DNA of 64,000 nucleotides, from positions 372,001 to 436,000 of the forward strand of contig NZ_JACHIR010000003.1 in the NCBI RefSeq assembly GCF_014203355.1, given 5' to 3'. The notes under the pieces are model-generated. The model saw only the letters and a list, made by a program, of their open reading frames with translations. It made no database searches and was not told the origin of the DNA. This DNA comes from Kutzneria kofuensis. GTDB taxonomy: Bacteria > Actinomycetota > Actinomycetes > Mycobacteriales > Pseudonocardiaceae. The translations under genes and the position numbers were made by a program. Shown piece after piece: positions 16,175 to 23,278 of the stretch. Each line of letters begins with the position of its first letter. The first letter of the stretch is position 1.

Positions 16175-17215
16175 TCAGGTGCTGGGCAGGGCCAGCTGCA
16201 GCGAGCCGTGGCCGTCGGGCACGCATGCGGCTTGGCGCTGGGTGAGCGTGAGGAACTGGCTCATGCAGCGGGCGAAGGCGGTGTAGCCGGCGGCGTTGGG
16301 GTGAAAGGACTGCTGCAGGGCGTGCGCGTAACGGTTGTTGTCCTGGAAGTCGCCCCAGTTGACGGTGAGGCGGGTGAACCATTCCTGGCCGCCGGTGCAG
16401 GCCTCGTGGCCGACGCCGGCGCGGGACAGGTCGAGGAAGCGGGCGCCGCCCTGTTCGGCGGCGCGGCGGACACCGTCGTTGAGGATGGGGACGCCGCGGT
16501 CCTGGACCCAGCGCAGGTCGTCGCTGCGCAGCGGGCAGCCGCCGACGTTCTGCAGGCTGCGCAGCATGTCGGGGGCGACGGGGGCGGCGTAGGACTGGAG
16601 CACGAGTTGGTAGGCGCTGTCCGGGTAGCCGTGCTCGATCATGACGCGGCGGATGTCGCGGAGGGCGGCGACGACCTTGGGCACCATCGCGTTGACGCGG
16701 CCCGGCCAGGTGGGGTCGACCTCCTTGCCGCAGCCGGGTTTGGTGACGGCGAAGATGGCGTTGACGCAGTTGGTGAGCAGGGGGCCGAACTGGGGGTCGT
16801 CGTTGGCGCCGACGGCGACGACCACGGCGTCGATGCGGTAGGTGCCGGCGATCGCGGCGAGCTGGGCGGCCTGGCTGGGTTCGATGCCGTGCGGGCCGTT
16901 GAGGCGGATGGCCTGGGCTCCTGCGCCGGAGCAGGCGAAGTTGAAGATCTTGGTGACGTCGGCGAGCTTGATGTGCTGGACCATCGCCTGGGGTGAGCGG
17001 TGGCACCAGTCGCCGCCGGGGCCGTCGGTGTCGGGGGTGTAGTTGCCGGCGCCCTCGCCGGACATGGTGGAGTCGCCGAGCGCGACGACGGCGTGCGGGG
17101 CGTTCTCGGGTGGCACGGGTGGGGCCGTGATGCGGTTGTCGCCGGTGAGCAGGAGCAGGGCGAAAACCGGGAAGACGATCAGGATGATCGCGGCCCGGCG
17201 GAGGAAGTTCCGCAT
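16175..17215 (-). CDS. Exported SGNH/GDSL-type esterase
   Basis: A 346-residue protein with an N-terminal membrane anchor or signal (RRAAIILIVFPVFALLLLTG). The SGNH blocks are visible: block I VVALGDSTMSGEGAGNY (nucleophilic Ser near residue 50), block III VVAVGANDDPQF (the Gly and Asn of the oxyanion hole near residue 130), and block V in the C-terminal part, SFHPNAAGYTAFA with the catalytic His near residue 318. This matches secreted actinobacterial SGNH esterases or lipases that act outside the membrane. The upstream 185 bases hold a strong hairpin. Substrate unknown. Confidence 0.9.
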   Translation of the reverse strand: MRNFLRRAAIILIVFPVFALLLLTGDNRITAPPVPPENAPHAVVALGDSTMSGEGAGNYTPDTDGPGGDWCHRSPQAMVQHIKLADVTKIFNFACSGAGAQAIRLNGPHGIEPSQAAQLAAIAGTYRIDAVVVAVGANDDPQFGPLLTNCVNAIFAVTKPGCGKEVDPTWPGRVNAMVPKVVAALRDIRRVMIEHGYPDSAYQLVLQSYAAPVAPDMLRSLQNVGGCPLRSDDLRWVQDRGVPILNDGVRRAAEQGGARFLDLSRAGVGHEACTGGQEWFTRLTVNWGDFQDNNRYAHALQQSFHPNAAGYTAFARCMSQFLTLTQRQAACVPDGHGSLQLALPST

Positions 17216-17250
17216 CGGTGCCAGAGTCTAGGCCACCGGCTTGTGAGGCT

Positions 17251-17297
17251 GGGAAGGGACCATTCCTCCGCTCGGAGTGGAGGAATGGTCCCTTCCC
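17251..17297. terminator. 19-bp perfect hairpin, probable terminator of the DUF5648 gene
   Basis: A perfect 19-base stem (17251-17269 with 17279-17297) closes a 9-base loop, and the stem continues with wobble and two more pairs beyond. It begins about 100 bases after the stop of the minus-strand DUF5648 gene and lies about 35 bases before the SGNH esterase start. There is no U tract. The symmetry would work on both strands. Confidence 0.6.
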
Positions 17298-17400
17298 GGC
17301 TTCGGATGGTGCTGCCTGGCAGGCCAGGGTTGGGGCGGAGGGCCGTGCGCTGGGGTGGGGCGCGCCGGCCCGGACCGCCTGCTCGGGTCACCGGGGGTTC

Positions 17401-18033
17401 CTACGCGGGAAATATGTAGGCCGCGACGCCTTCGTACTTGTAGCCGTTGTTCTGGATGGACTCGATCACTTCACTCCACACCTGGGTGTAGAAATGGTCC
17501 TGGGCTATCGGATGCCACAGTCGGTAGAGTTCGATGGTGCCGGCGGCCTTTGTCGGATAGACGTAGGCGGCGACGCCTTCGTACTTGTAGCCGTCATGTT
17601 GGATCGCTTCGATCATCTCTTCCCATGAGGCGGTGTAGAGATGGTCGGCGCCGCTGCGAAGTCGGTAGAGTTCGACCGTTCCGGGGACCTTCGTCGGGTA
17701 GACGTAGCCTACGGAACCTTCGTACTTGAATCCCAGGTCCTGGATCGACCTGAGCACTTCGGCCCATGACGTGGTGTAGAGGTGGTGTTCGGTGGTCGGG
17801 TTCCAGAGCCGGTAGAAGGCCACCGTTCCGGCGGGTGGCGTCGGAACTGCGTGCTGTCCGTGCTGGGCGGGCGCGGCTTGGCCGGCGGCGTGGGCGGAGA
17901 CGGTCGAGGTCCCCAGGAGCAGGGCGGCGACGGTGGCGACGATCATGACGGCAAGCCGACTGAGAACGGCGGACGTGGTTCGGGCATGTGGCGCTGTTGT
18001 GGCGGCTGGCGTCACCGCTTTGTGTGGGACCAC
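17401..18033 (-). CDS. Secreted protein made of three DUF5648-type repeats
   Basis: A 210-residue exported protein. The signal region VMIVATVAALLLGTSTVSAHA (residues 33-53) is preceded by a long basic N-terminus. The mature part is three repeats of about 45 residues: each has a Y/F-R-L start (FYRLWNP, LYRLRSGAD, LYRLWHP), a central HLYTTS/HLYTAS/HFYTQV motif and a K-Y-E-G...YVYP end. This is the DUF5648 repeat, found in many secreted bacterial proteins and thought to form a beta-sheet surface module. GTG 18033 is supported by a strong AGGAGGA 6 bases upstream. Function unknown; a carbohydrate- or wall-binding role is possible. Confidence 0.85.
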   Translation of the reverse strand: MVPHKAVTPAATTAPHARTTSAVLSRLAVMIVATVAALLLGTSTVSAHAAGQAAPAQHGQHAVPTPPAGTVAFYRLWNPTTEHHLYTTSWAEVLRSIQDLGFKYEGSVGYVYPTKVPGTVELYRLRSGADHLYTASWEEMIEAIQHDGYKYEGVAAYVYPTKAAGTIELYRLWHPIAQDHFYTQVWSEVIESIQNNGYKYEGVAAYIFPA

Positions 18034-18048
18034 GAATTCCTCCTCTCG

Positions 18049-18163
18049 TGAACTTTTCGACCGACGTGATTTCGGTGCGGAGGTGGTCGCCTCTCCGTGG
18101 GGAGAAGGCGACTCCGGCCTCTGCCGTTGAGGTATCCCTTCACGGTAGAGGTGAAATGTTCAC
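18049..18163 (-). promoter_or_regulatory. Upstream region of the DUF5648 gene with repeated TTCAC half-sites
   Basis: The leader holds GTGAAC at 18049-18054, an inverted pair TTCAC/GTGAA at 18139-18155 and another TTCAC at 18159-18163, plus an imperfect hairpin GTCGCC...GGCGAC at about 18088-18112 with a 4-base loop. Repeated half-sites suggest regulator binding. No regulator is assigned. Confidence 0.3.
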
Positions 18164-18214
18164 GGGTGAGGGGCCGCTACTGGCCACAGTGCGTCGATGG
18201 CACGCGGTGGGAAC

Positions 18215-19198
18215 TCACAGCCATCCCTGTCGGGACGCCTGGACGCCGAGCTGGAACCGGGTCTGTGCGCCGAGGGTCTCCTGCAGGCGGCTGATCCGCC
18301 GGGCGATGGTCCGTTCGCTGACCCCGAATTCGCGGGCGATGGACTCGTCGGTCAGGCCCGCGCTCAGACAGGTCAGCAGCCGTTTCGTCTCCGGGCTCAG
18401 ACCGCCGCCCGGGTCGGCGTCGGCGGACAGCGGCACGGCCATCCGCCAGAACGCGTCGAAGACGCCGACCAGGCCTTCCAGGAACGGGGACTGGTGCACC
18501 ACGACGGCCGCGACGGTGTGCTGGCTGCCCAGCCGCACCTCGCTGCGGGCCGAGACCAGCGCCCACCGGTCGTCGACGATCGTGACGTTCAACGGGATGT
18601 GGGGGAATACCCGGGCCTGTTCGCCGGCGTCCACGCACTGCTGGATCTTGTGCAGCGCCTCGGGATCTTCGAGCACGTGCGCGCCGTAGATGACTTCGAG
18701 GACTATGCCGCGCTCGAGCGCTTCGAAGAGGCCGTCGACGATGCGGTGCTGTGCGGTCGCCTGGTTGCCGATGGTCATCGCCCGGACCCGTTCGCCGGCT
18801 TCTCCGAACGCGGAGTCGAGAACGGCCCGGGCCGCTGCGAAGCCGGGCAGGATCTCCAGGTAGCGGCGCTGGCCGGCTCCCGCGGACCACAGCTCGGTCA
18901 GCTTTGTCGCGCTCTGCCGTGCCAGTTCGGCCTGGCGTGCGTGGCGCTGGGCGAAGGCCTCGAGCGCCAGCTGCGGCGGGCGTGGTCCCACCTTGTCCTC
19001 GCGCTGTTCGACCAGGGCGATCGCCGTGAGCTCCAGCAGTAACGGTTCGAGGTCCGTCTCGATGAGCCCGCGGCGCTCGGCGAGCTCTGCTTTGGTCGAC
19101 TCGCCGTGCTCGATCAGGTCGAGGTAGATCGCCTCGGCGCCGACCGAGACACCCAGAGCCTGCAGCGATTCCACGTGTGCTGTTCTACCACGCCGCAT
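18215..19198 (-). CDS. LuxR-type helix-turn-helix regulator with TrmB-like N-terminus
   Basis: A 327-residue regulator. The C-terminal 60 residues form a LuxR/GerE HTH: LSPETKRLLTCLSAGLTDES, then AREFGVSERTIARRISRLQE. The N-terminal part has a helix-turn-helix-like segment (LIEHGESTKAELAERRGLIE) as in TrmB-type sugar sensors, followed by a PLD/TrmB-like middle domain. This two-part layout is common in actinobacterial LuxR-family proteins. No response-regulator receiver is present, so phosphorylation is not expected. Start at ATG 19198 or GTG 19174 (both begin just before ESLQALGVS). It is divergent from the metallopeptidase, separated by a long palindrome. Confidence 0.85.
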   Translation of the reverse strand: MRRGRTAHVESLQALGVSVGAEAIYLDLIEHGESTKAELAERRGLIETDLEPLLLELTAIALVEQREDKVGPRPPQLALEAFAQRHARQAELARQSATKLTELWSAGAGQRRYLEILPGFAAARAVLDSAFGEAGERVRAMTIGNQATAQHRIVDGLFEALERGIVLEVIYGAHVLEDPEALHKIQQCVDAGEQARVFPHIPLNVTIVDDRWALVSARSEVRLGSQHTVAAVVVHQSPFLEGLVGVFDAFWRMAVPLSADADPGGGLSPETKRLLTCLSAGLTDESIAREFGVSERTIARRISRLQETLGAQTRFQLGVQASRQGWL

Positions 19199-19528
19199 AC
19201 CGCCGGTGACCTGGTCAAACGGGTCGGTCGCCGTGGGTGGCGACGCGTTCACGCCGGGCCTCGGCGGCAGCAGCATCGCGGGATCCTCCTCGCCGGCCGC
19301 TCCGCTGACGACCGGGCCCAGTGTCGGAAGGACTTCGGGCGGGTGGAAGGGGGACGACTGGCGGAATCCGGCATGGCGGGAAGGTGACGTCAGTTTCCTG
19401 CCACGCCGGATTTCGCCAGTGTCGGGCACCACCACCTGGCTGAACTCGGCCGCACACTGAGCCGCACGCACCGCCTCGTCGCCAGATGCGCGGTTGCCCA
19501 AGCCGTTCTCGATCTCTGGAGTGCCCTC
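19199..19528. other. 330-base intergenic region between luxR-type gene and metallopeptidase
   Basis: No credible gene is seen on either strand. Small open frames on opposite strands look alike (both read a W-R-N-P-A-W motif), but this arises because they read the two arms of the palindrome at 19357-19420. The rest presumably holds two divergent promoters; I cannot place them with confidence. Confidence 0.5.
19357..19420. repeat. 64-base imperfect palindrome (REP-like element)
   Basis: Arms of about 27 bases (19357-19383 and 19394-19420) are complementary with only four mismatches, every one a G/A swap that would still pair as G-U in RNA. The loop is about 10 bases. Compensated drift of this type suggests that the RNA hairpin, not just the DNA, has been kept, or that the element is a mobile or repetitive extragenic palindrome. 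It lies between divergent genes, so it is not a normal terminator. Confidence 0.7.
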
Positions 19529-20677
19529 ATGAGAAGAGCCATCGCCTCGGTCGCGCTCGGTGTCGCGCTGACCGCCGGGCTTTCGGCCGTCCCCGCTCAA
19601 GCGGCGACGGTCGCCCCGGCCGGGTCCGCGATCCTCGCCGGCGATTCGGCTGACATCCAGTCCGCGGTGGACGAGATCCGGGCCCTGGTTCCCGATCTGG
19701 AGTCCAGGGCTGCGGCAGCCGGCGTGCCGGCTTCGGACGCGGTGCAGGTTGTCCGCCAGTTGATCAATCCGGGGGACTACGACTGCCCCGCGTCGACGCC
19801 GCTGCAGGATTGGCTTCGGGGCACGCTGCAGGGTCTCAACCAGCAACAGCTCGGCGCTGCCCTGACGCTGTTGCTGCTCGACGTGGTCACCTGGGACTCG
19901 CGGGTGAACGATCCCCAGGACCCGGCCGTCTACGGCCCGGCCGGCGAGTTCACCATTCCGGTCACCCACACGTTCAAGGATCTGCGGCGGTTCTGGGACA
20001 TCGACTCGAACGGCGTTCTGCTGGTGCCGATGCACGGCTCGGTGATGGTGGACAAGGCCCGGATGACGCGGGTGTTCCAGGTCGTGTACGGGGCGTCGGC
20101 CGCGAATGCGGCTCGCCTGGCCGACCTCGTCGCGCAGTTGGTCCGGTCCGTCCCTCAGTTCAACGGGGGCGACTTCCCGCTGTTCACGTTCAACTCGTAC
20201 GCGACGTCGGCCGAGGAGTTGGGCGGTCGCCGGATCGCGATGGGGGACGGCGTTCTCGCCGGTTACGCGGCCATCGGCTTGGGTGACGTGGCGCCGCAGG
20301 CGATCTTGGCTCACGAGTACGGCCACCAGGTGCAGTTCGCCGACGACCTGATCGGGTCGGAAACCTCGCCGGAGGCCAGCCGTCGGGTCGAGTTGATGGC
20401 CGACGCCTTCAGCGCGTACTTCCTCTCGCACGCGCGGGGCGCGGCCATGCAGACGAAGCGGGTGACACAGTTCCTGGGCGTGTACTACAACGTGGGCGAC
20501 TGCGGGTTCGCCTCGCTCAGCCACCACGGCACGCCGGCCCAGCGCCAGCGCACCGGGGAGTGGGCGTACTCGGTCGCCGACTCGGCCCGGCCGCAGGGTT
20601 TCATCCTGCCGAGTCCGACCTTCGGGCGGATGTTCGACGCCGAGCTGCCTGTGTTGGTCGCCCCGGACGCGAGCTGA
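19529..20677 (+). CDS. Secreted zinc metallopeptidase with HEYGH motif
   Basis: A 382-residue exported protein. The signal peptide is RRAIASVALGVALTAGLSAV with cleavage near AQAAT (residues 25-28). The zinc motif HEYGH lies in ILAHEYGHQVQFADDL near residue 256, and a downstream RRVELMADAFSAYFLSHARG supplies the Glu ligand, as in the neutral zinc metallopeptidase (DUF2268/Ypfj-like gluzincin) group. The N-terminal 190 residues are not recognised. Expected to act outside the cell. It is divergent from a LuxR-type regulator and ends at a strong bidirectional terminator. Confidence 0.82.
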   Translation: MRRAIASVALGVALTAGLSAVPAQAATVAPAGSAILAGDSADIQSAVDEIRALVPDLESRAAAAGVPASDAVQVVRQLINPGDYDCPASTPLQDWLRGTLQGLNQQQLGAALTLLLLDVVTWDSRVNDPQDPAVYGPAGEFTIPVTHTFKDLRRFWDIDSNGVLLVPMHGSVMVDKARMTRVFQVVYGASAANAARLADLVAQLVRSVPQFNGGDFPLFTFNSYATSAEELGGRRIAMGDGVLAGYAAIGLGDVAPQAILAHEYGHQVQFADDLIGSETSPEASRRVELMADAFSAYFLSHARGAAMQTKRVTQFLGVYYNVGDCGFASLSHHGTPAQRQRTGEWAYSVADSARPQGFILPSPTFGRMFDAELPVLVAPDAS

Positions 20678-20689
20678 TCCCGTCGACCG

Positions 20690-20723
20690 AGCGGGCCGCC
20701 GACGTGGGCGTCGGCGGCCCGCT
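20690..20723. terminator. Bidirectional terminator between metallopeptidase and kamA
   Basis: A perfect 14-base stem (20690-20703 with 20710-20723) with a 6-base loop lies 12 bases after the metallopeptidase stop and 6 bases after the kamA stop on the other strand, so it can end both convergent transcripts. Confidence 0.8.
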
Positions 20724-20728
20724 GCTGG

Positions 20729-22135
20729 TCAGCGTTCCTGGTTGCTCCACCAGGTCTGGCCGGCCTGGTCGAGCGTGTAGATCGGGTCGTAGTAGGGGTA
20801 GTGGCGGGTCAGTGCCTCGGCGTCGTCGCGTTCGATGCCGGTGCGGTAGTTCTTGGTCCAGTACGAGATGCCGAGCTCGCGGTCGTACTCGGACAGCTGG
20901 TGGACCCAGCGCTTGCCGACGTAGGGGACGTCGCAGACGATGCGCGGGGTGGCGTAGCCGGGCAGGTAGCCCATGATGGCGTGCTGGAGTTCCTGTGCTT
21001 CCCAGACGGCCAGCCGCCAGTGCTCGGCGTTGGGGATCATGTCGCACATGTAGAAGTAGTACGGCAGGATGTTGGCCTCGCCCTGGAGGGCGAAGCACAG
21101 GTCGAGCAGCTTGTCCGGGGTGTTGTTGACGCCGCGCATGAGCACACCCTGGTTGCGGACGTCGCGGACGCCGACGTCGAGTGCGGTGCGGGCGGCCTCG
21201 GCGACCAGCGGGGTGACCGACTGGGCGTGGTTGACGTGGGTGTGGATGGCGAGGTTGACGCCGCGTCGGTGGGCGGTGCGGGCGACGCGCTCGAGTCCCT
21301 CGACGACCTTGGGCTGGATCCAGTGCTGGGGCATGCCGGCGAGGGCCTTGGTGGCGAGTCGGACGTCGCGGACGGTGGGGATGTCCAGCAGGCGCATGAG
21401 GAAGGACTCGAGCTGGGGCCAGGGCATGTTGGCGACGTCGCCGCCGGAGACGACGACGTCGCGGACGCCGGGGGTGCGCTTGAGGTAGTCGATCATGGCG
21501 TCTTGCCGGTCGACCGGTTTGAGTAGGAGTTTGTGCTTGTCGATCTGTGGGGTGGAGTTGCCGACCAGGTCCATGCGGGTGCAGTGGCCGCAGTACTGGG
21601 GGCAGGTCGACACCATTTCGGCGAGGACCTTGGTGGGGTAGCGGTGGGTGAGGCCTTCGACGACCCACATCTCGGCCTCGTGCAGTGAGTCGCGGGCGCT
21701 GTGGGGGTGGCTGGCCCAGGTGGTCATGCGGTCGCTGGCCACGGGGAGCATGTAGCGGCGGACCGGGTCGGCGTAGAAGGCCTCGGTGAAGGCCGTGGCT
21801 TCCGGTTCCGCGTCGATGGCCATGGTGTTGAGCATCTGGGGCGGCAGCAGCATCGACATGGTGGCGAGGTTCTGCTGGTCGGCGGCCAGGTCGTCGTAGA
21901 AGCGCTCGGTGAGCAGGTCGCCGACGACGGTGCGGAGCTGCTTGATGTTCTTGACGCAGTGTGACCGTTGCCACTGCGCGTCGCGCCATTGGGCGTCGGT
22001 GACGTCGCGCCAACCCGGGAAGCGTCGCCAGTCCGGTTCGACGAGTTCGCGGCGTACGTACTCGTACGGCTGCTGGTCGGCGGCGGTGGCCGCAGTGGTA
22101 ACCGCGGCGGCACGGGTCTCGTACAGCGCTGTCAT
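20729..22135 (-). CDS. kamA: Lysine 2,3-aminomutase (radical SAM, PLP)
   Basis: A 468-residue member of the KamA family, which converts L-lysine to L-beta-lysine. The radical-SAM cluster motif C-x3-C-x2-C is C178, C182 and C185 (CPQYCGHC). VVVSGGDVANM is the SAM-binding region, and the PLP lysine lies in the C-terminal part in the stretch after RGVNNTPDKLLDL and EANILPYYFYMCDM. The family C-terminal Zn Cys motif is less clear. The gene is divergent from kdd-kamDE-kal, which encode the next steps of the same pathway, so lysine is the natural substrate; glutamate 2,3-aminomutase or a hydroxylysine variant is less likely. ATG 22135 starts the conserved N-terminus. It ends at the bidirectional terminator. 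Confidence 0.9.
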   Translation of the reverse strand: MTALYETRAAAVTTAATAADQQPYEYVRRELVEPDWRRFPGWRDVTDAQWRDAQWQRSHCVKNIKQLRTVVGDLLTERFYDDLAADQQNLATMSMLLPPQMLNTMAIDAEPEATAFTEAFYADPVRRYMLPVASDRMTTWASHPHSARDSLHEAEMWVVEGLTHRYPTKVLAEMVSTCPQYCGHCTRMDLVGNSTPQIDKHKLLLKPVDRQDAMIDYLKRTPGVRDVVVSGGDVANMPWPQLESFLMRLLDIPTVRDVRLATKALAGMPQHWIQPKVVEGLERVARTAHRRGVNLAIHTHVNHAQSVTPLVAEAARTALDVGVRDVRNQGVLMRGVNNTPDKLLDLCFALQGEANILPYYFYMCDMIPNAEHWRLAVWEAQELQHAIMGYLPGYATPRIVCDVPYVGKRWVHQLSEYDRELGISYWTKNYRTGIERDDAEALTRHYPYYDPIYTLDQAGQTWWSNQER

Positions 22136-22159
22136 CCCTACTCCTCGCCCTCAGGGTTC

Positions 22160-22200
22160 CGTAAAGATATGCTGCCAGAGCGTCGGCTGAACGTAAATCT
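22160..22200. promoter_or_regulatory. Divergent kamA/kdd control region with CGTAAA repeats
   Basis: The 102-base gap between kamA and kdd carries two similar 9-base sequences, CGTAAAGAT (22160-22168) and CGTAAATCT (22192-22200), spaced about three helical turns apart. They are the only AT-rich spots in the gap and could be binding sites for a lysine-responsive regulator; none is encoded next to the cluster. An AAGGAG ribosome binding site for kdd follows at 22225-22230. Confidence 0.35.
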
Positions 22201-22237
22201 TCCGGCGTGGCCGCGTCTAGTGACAAAGGAGTTCGGG

Positions 22238-23278
22238 ATGGCAGGTGACGTGACCGGGTCGCCGATCGGGTTGCACCGGGTGCTGGCGCCCGCGGGCGTG
22301 CTGCCGCAGCAGGCCGACGTGCTGGACGCGGATCCGTCGCCGTGGCCGGACGAGGTCGTGGTGGCGGTGGAGCGGTTGAACCTCGACGCCGCGTCGTACC
22401 GGCAGTTGAGGGAGGCGCACGGCTCCGGGGCTGCCGTGCGCCAGGCCGTGCTCGACATCGTGGCGAAGCGCGGGAAGATGCAGAACCCGGTGACGGGGTC
22501 GGGTGGGATGCTGTTGGGCACGGTGTCGGCGGTCGGTCCCGACTCTCCTCTCGGGTTGAAGGTCGGTGACCGGATCGCGACGTTGGTGTCGTTGACGTTG
22601 ACGCCGTTGCGGATCACCGATGGTCTGTCGCGGTGGGACGGTCTGGGTGAGCAGGTGCCGTGTGAGGGGACGGCGGTCCTGTTCGGACGGTCGATCGCCG
22701 CGGTGTTGCCGGAGGACATGCCCGACGAGTTGGCGTTGTCGGTGTTGGACGTCTGTGGCGCCCCCGCCCTGACGGATCGGGTCGTGCGGTCGAAGGGCGC
22801 GAAGTCGGTCTGTGTGCTCGGTGGCGGCGGCAAGTCGGGTTCGCTGTCGCTGGCGGCCGCCCGTGCCGCCGGCGCGACGCGGCTGGTGGCGCTCGTGCCT
22901 ACCCAGGGCGAGGCGGATGCCGTCCGTGGGACGGGTCTTGCTGACGAGGTCGTGGTTGCCGACGCGCGGAACCCGGTGGCGGTCGCGGAGGCGGTGGGTG
23001 AACCGGTCGAGGTGACCGTGGTCTGCGTGGACGTCTCGGGCTGCGAGCACGGGGCGATCCTGGCCACGGCGCCGGGTGGGACTGTGATCTTCTTCTCGAT
23101 GGCGACGTCGTTCTCCGCGGCCGCGTTGGGGGCCGAGGGGGTGGCGGCGGACGTGGAGATGCTGATCGGCAACGGGTATGTGCCAGGGCATGCGGAGTTC
23201 GCGCTGGATCTGGCGCGGCGGACGCCGGGGGTGCTGGCGTTGTTCCGTGGCCGGGAGCGGCAGACTGCCGGGTCGTGA
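22238..23278 (+). CDS. kdd: L-erythro-3,5-diaminohexanoate dehydrogenase
   Basis: A 346-residue NAD(P)-dependent dehydrogenase of the Kdd family, which oxidises 3,5-diaminohexanoate to 5-amino-3-oxohexanoate with release of ammonia. The start reads GSPIGLHRVLAPAGVLPQQA, the Rossmann glycine motif is VCVLGGGGKSGSLSLAAARA near residue 185, and GGTVIFFSMATSFSAAALGAEG is characteristic of this medium-chain-reductase-like branch. AAGGAG precedes ATG 22238. Its stop overlaps the amidohydrolase GTG. Its neighbours kamA, kamD, kamE and kal make the assignment firm. Confidence 0.9.
   Translation: MAGDVTGSPIGLHRVLAPAGVLPQQADVLDADPSPWPDEVVVAVERLNLDAASYRQLREAHGSGAAVRQAVLDIVAKRGKMQNPVTGSGGMLLGTVSAVGPDSPLGLKVGDRIATLVSLTLTPLRITDGLSRWDGLGEQVPCEGTAVLFGRSIAAVLPEDMPDELALSVLDVCGAPALTDRVVRSKGAKSVCVLGGGGKSGSLSLAAARAAGATRLVALVPTQGEADAVRGTGLADEVVVADARNPVAVAEAVGEPVEVTVVCVDVSGCEHGAILATAPGGTVIFFSMATSFSAAALGAEGVAADVEMLIGNGYVPGHAEFALDLARRTPGVLALFRGRERQTAGS

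Noticed and set aside
19206..19460. Small proteins on both strands with a shared W-R-N-P-A-W motif
   Set aside because: The similarity comes from the palindromic arms at 19357-19420 being read from both sides; no ribosome binding sites or homologous proteins are evident.
17251..20723. CRISPR-like or IS-end reading of the hairpins at 17251, 19357 and 20690
   Set aside because: They are single inverted repeats without spacers, terminal target duplications or transposase genes; two are best read as terminators.
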